Positions 5,807 through 7,944 of a DNA stretch of 7,944 nt are shown here, piece by piece; position 1 is the stretch's first letter; each line of letters opens with the position of its first letter. The stretch is from an uncultured Victivallaceae bacterium (GTDB lineage Bacteria; Verrucomicrobiota; Lentisphaeria; Victivallales; Victivallaceae): assembly GCA_934663655.1 (NCBI GenBank), contig CAKUKT010000111.1:1-7944 (forward strand). Direction: 5' to 3'. A model generated the notes under the pieces. That model was not told the origin of the DNA and made no database searches. It saw only the letters and a program-made list of their open reading frames with translations. Position numbers and translations under genes: made by a program.

Positions 5807-7924
5807 TTATTCTCGGGGGGAATCGAAAACCTTCAACGGTTCACCCGGTTCCCCGCGCAATTTCTCTTCGGTGAGATGACGCAGATAGTCGGAGGTCGCC
5901 CGCTGACTGCGGGAGGAGGTATAATGTTCGAGCATCGGCACCCGGGTGTAGGCGCCGGTGGGCAGGAGCTGACGCGCCTTGTCGGTGTCGGCGAGCTGAA
6001 ATTCCAACATCCGCCGCAGGACAGAACGGATCCCGGGATCGTCAACCGGAAACAACAGTTCGACCCGGCGGTCGAGATTCCGGGTCATCCAGTCGGCGCT
6101 GGAGAGATAATACTCCTCATCGCCGTGGTTGTGGAAAAAAAAAAGCCGGCTGTGTTCCAGATAGCGGTCCACAATGCTGATGATCCTGACGTTTTCCTGC
6201 CCGGCGCGCGGCTTGTAACAGCAGATGCCGCGCACGATCAGGTCGATTTCGACGCCCGCGTCCGCCGCCTTGTGCAGCAGCCGGATCATCTTCTCGTCGG
6301 AAAGGCTGTTCATTTTCGCAATGATCCGGCCCGGACGGTCCGGCGTGGAATTCGCGATCTCGCGCTCGATCAGCCGCATCGCCTGGCGGCGCAGGTCGAA
6401 GGGGGACGCCGCGATCTTGCGCCACTCCGCCGGCGGCGACGAGTAGCCGGTCAGCACGTTGAACAGGTTCGCCACGTCGAAACAGAGGTCGGGATCACTG
6501 CTCATGATGCCGAGGTCGGTGTACAGTGCGGCGGTCTTGTCGTTGTAGTTGCCGGTCGAAAGATGCACGTAACGGCGGATCGCCCCATCCTCGCGGCGCA
6601 CCACCAGCAGCGCCTTGGAGTGCACCTTGAGTCCGGCGACGCCGTAGACCACATGCGCGCCGGACTCCTCCAGCAGCCGCGCCCACGCGATATTGTTGCC
6701 CTCGTCGAAACGGGCCTTCAGCTCGACCACCACCGTCACCTGCTTGCCGTTTTCGGCGGCGCGCTGCAGCGAACGCACCCCCGGCGAATTGCCGCTGACC
6801 CGGTAGAGGGTCTGCTTGATCGCCAGCACATCGGGATCCTGGGCAGCCTCTTCGAGCAGCCGCACCAGCGGGGAAAAACTGTGAAACGGGGGAGCCAGCA
6901 GAATTGAGCCCGCTTTGTCGATCGCCGAAAAAATCGAACCAGACAGCGAAAATTCCGCCGGTTCCGCCGGCGGCCAGGAGGATTCAATCAGTTCGGGCAT
7001 CCGGGCCTTGGCGGCAAGTTCAAAAAATTGTTTCAGGTGAAGCGGGCCGCGCAGCCGGTAGATGAAAAGATCTTCGATATTGAGCTGGTCGCGCAGCCAT
7101 TCGGCCAGTTCGCCTCGTCCGGAGCCGGCATATTCCAGCCGGATCGGATCGCGGTGACGGCGCATTTTCAACGTTTTGCCGATGCTTGAGACGAGATCGA
7201 CCACGCTTTCGTCGTCGATCACCAGATCCATGTCGCGGGTGATACGAAACGCGAGTGATTCGAGGATTTCCGCGTCGGGAAACAGGCGCGGAAGGTTTTC
7301 GATGATCAGATCCTCGAGCAGCACATAGGTGTGGCCGCTGCCGGGCACTGGAATGAAACGATCAAGAACTTCCGGAACTTCGACGAAACCGTGGGCGGTG
7401 GCGCCATTCCCGAAACGGAGTGACAGCGCGATTTCCACGGAACCGGAGTTCAGCAGCGGGAAGGGGTGCGCCGCGTCCACCGCCAGTGGTGAAAGCACCG
7501 GAAAAACCTTGGAAGAAAAATAACCGGTCAGGTATTCCCGGGACTTTACGCCGAGTTCAGAGGGGCGGCGCAGCGCCACCGAATGTTCTTCCAACGCAGG
7601 AAGAATGGATTCGTGAAGCAGCCGGTATTGTTTGCGCAACAACCGTTCGATTTTGCGGCGGGCGAGTTCGAGTTCCCGCGAGGGGCGGTTGCCGGCCGGG
7701 TCGGGAAGATCCCGGCCGCTGCGAACCAGTTGACGCAGTCCGGCGATTCGTACCATGAAAAACTCATCCAGATTCCCCGAGGTGATGGCGATGAATTTGA
7801 TTCTTTCAAGCAGGGGATTCGCCGGAACCTCCGCTTCATCAAGAACCCGGGAATTGAAATCCAGCCAGGAAAGTTCCCGGCTGATGAAAAGTTTACGATC
7901 CGATTCCGCCGCTTCGCCGCTCAT
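5807..7924 (-). CDS. ppk1: Polyphosphate kinase 1
   Basis: A 705-residue protein, full length for the family. Ppk1 reversibly transfers the gamma phosphate of ATP onto inorganic polyphosphate chains, a store used in stress survival. The N-terminal domain shows ISRELSWLDFNSRVLDEA (14-31) and SGNLDEFFMVRIAGL (49-63). The middle carries PFHSFSPLVRLLEEAAQDP (346-364) and IKQTLYRVSGNSP (369-381). The catalytic phospholipase-D-like half has GLKVHSKALLV with His435, the residue that is phosphorylated in the E. coli enzyme, then HLSTGNYND (454-462). The second conserved His is His591 in LEHSRLFFF, followed by YYLSSADWMTRNLDRRVEL. All key residues seen are intact. The ATG at 7924 has GGAGG nine bases upstream. 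A T10 run in the coding strand (6144-6135) codes for the Phe-rich part just after His591. Its ATG overlaps a possible upstream stop (ATGA), so it may be second in an operon. Confidence 0.97.
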   Translation of the reverse strand: MSGEAAESDRKLFISRELSWLDFNSRVLDEAEVPANPLLERIKFIAITSGNLDEFFMVRIAGLRQLVRSGRDLPDPAGNRPSRELELARRKIERLLRKQYRLLHESILPALEEHSVALRRPSELGVKSREYLTGYFSSKVFPVLSPLAVDAAHPFPLLNSGSVEIALSLRFGNGATAHGFVEVPEVLDRFIPVPGSGHTYVLLEDLIIENLPRLFPDAEILESLAFRITRDMDLVIDDESVVDLVSSIGKTLKMRRHRDPIRLEYAGSGRGELAEWLRDQLNIEDLFIYRLRGPLHLKQFFELAAKARMPELIESSWPPAEPAEFSLSGSIFSAIDKAGSILLAPPFHSFSPLVRLLEEAAQDPDVLAIKQTLYRVSGNSPGVRSLQRAAENGKQVTVVVELKARFDEGNNIAWARLLEESGAHVVYGVAGLKVHSKALLVVRREDGAIRRYVHLSTGNYNDKTAALYTDLGIMSSDPDLCFDVANLFNVLTGYSSPPAEWRKIAASPFDLRRQAMRLIEREIANSTPDRPGRIIAKMNSLSDEKMIRLLHKAADAGVEIDLIVRGICCYKPRAGQENVRIISIVDRYLEHSRLFFFHNHGDEEYYLSSADWMTRNLDRRVELLFPVDDPGIRSVLRRMLEFQLADTDKARQLLPTGAYTRVPMLEHYTSSRSQRATSDYLRHLTEEKLRGEPGEPLKVFDSPRE

Positions 7925-7944
7925 ATCGCCTCGCCTCCAATGGT
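7921..7944 (-). CDS. Possible 3' end of a gene upstream of ppk1
   Basis: On the minus strand the last bases before ppk1 can be read as TIGGEAI followed by a TGA (7923-7921) that overlaps the ppk1 ATG as ATGA, the same coupling style seen between rlmN and the kinase-like gene. Only seven codons are visible, so this is a suggestion from arrangement, not a recognised protein. Confidence 0.25.
   Translation of the reverse strand, partial: TIGGEAI

Noticed and set aside
5876..6907. 343-codon plus-strand frame
   Set aside because: It is antisense to the catalytic part of ppk1; such mirror frames are common in GC-rich genes.

Overview
The window looks like an ordinary chromosomal segment from a fairly GC-rich bacterium. 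Nearly every gene lies on the minus strand; the one exception is the tail of a plus-strand membrane protein at the left edge. The combination of a 29-residue bS22/COX24-type basic ribosomal protein, a signal-peptide TPR protein, a DUF4091/GH123-like protein and a diverged RlmN would fit the Lentisphaerota/PVC side of the tree or a neighbouring gut or anaerobic phylum. That placement is inference from protein style only. No tRNA, rRNA, CRISPR array, transposase or phage gene is visible.

Layout, left to right. Bases 1-152 hold the C-terminus of a plus-strand membrane protein. It converges on a minus-strand operon, and the gap (153-385) contains a tandem GC-rich repeat: two full units of 61 and 63 bp plus a 25-bp third partial copy. 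The operon, read right to left, is a secreted TPR protein (3569-1968), the radical-SAM methyltransferase RlmN (1971-895) and a small P-loop kinase-like protein (898-386). Both junctions are 4-base start/stop overlaps (GTGA and ATGA), so the three genes are probably transcribed and translated together. Upstream of this operon is a 90-bp gene (3789-3700) for a 29-aa Lys/Arg-rich protein that automated callers usually miss. A long AT-rich perfect hairpin (3866-3901) separates it from the next gene.

The right half holds a DUF4091/GH123-like putative glycosidase (5579-3921) with its own regulatory region (5580-5806), which includes an exact TATAAT and a 12-bp palindrome. Next is full-length polyphosphate kinase 1 (7924-5807), whose ATG overlaps what may be the stop codon of another upstream gene at the right edge.

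Functionally these are separate themes: translation (RlmN, bS22-like), polyphosphate/stress metabolism (Ppk1) and carbohydrate processing (GH123-like). I did not find a convincing new defence or mobile system. The most interesting items are the tiny ribosomal-type gene and its inverted-repeat leader, the tandem repeat, the TPR-rlmN-kinase coupling, and a T10 homopolymer in the catalytic part of ppk1.
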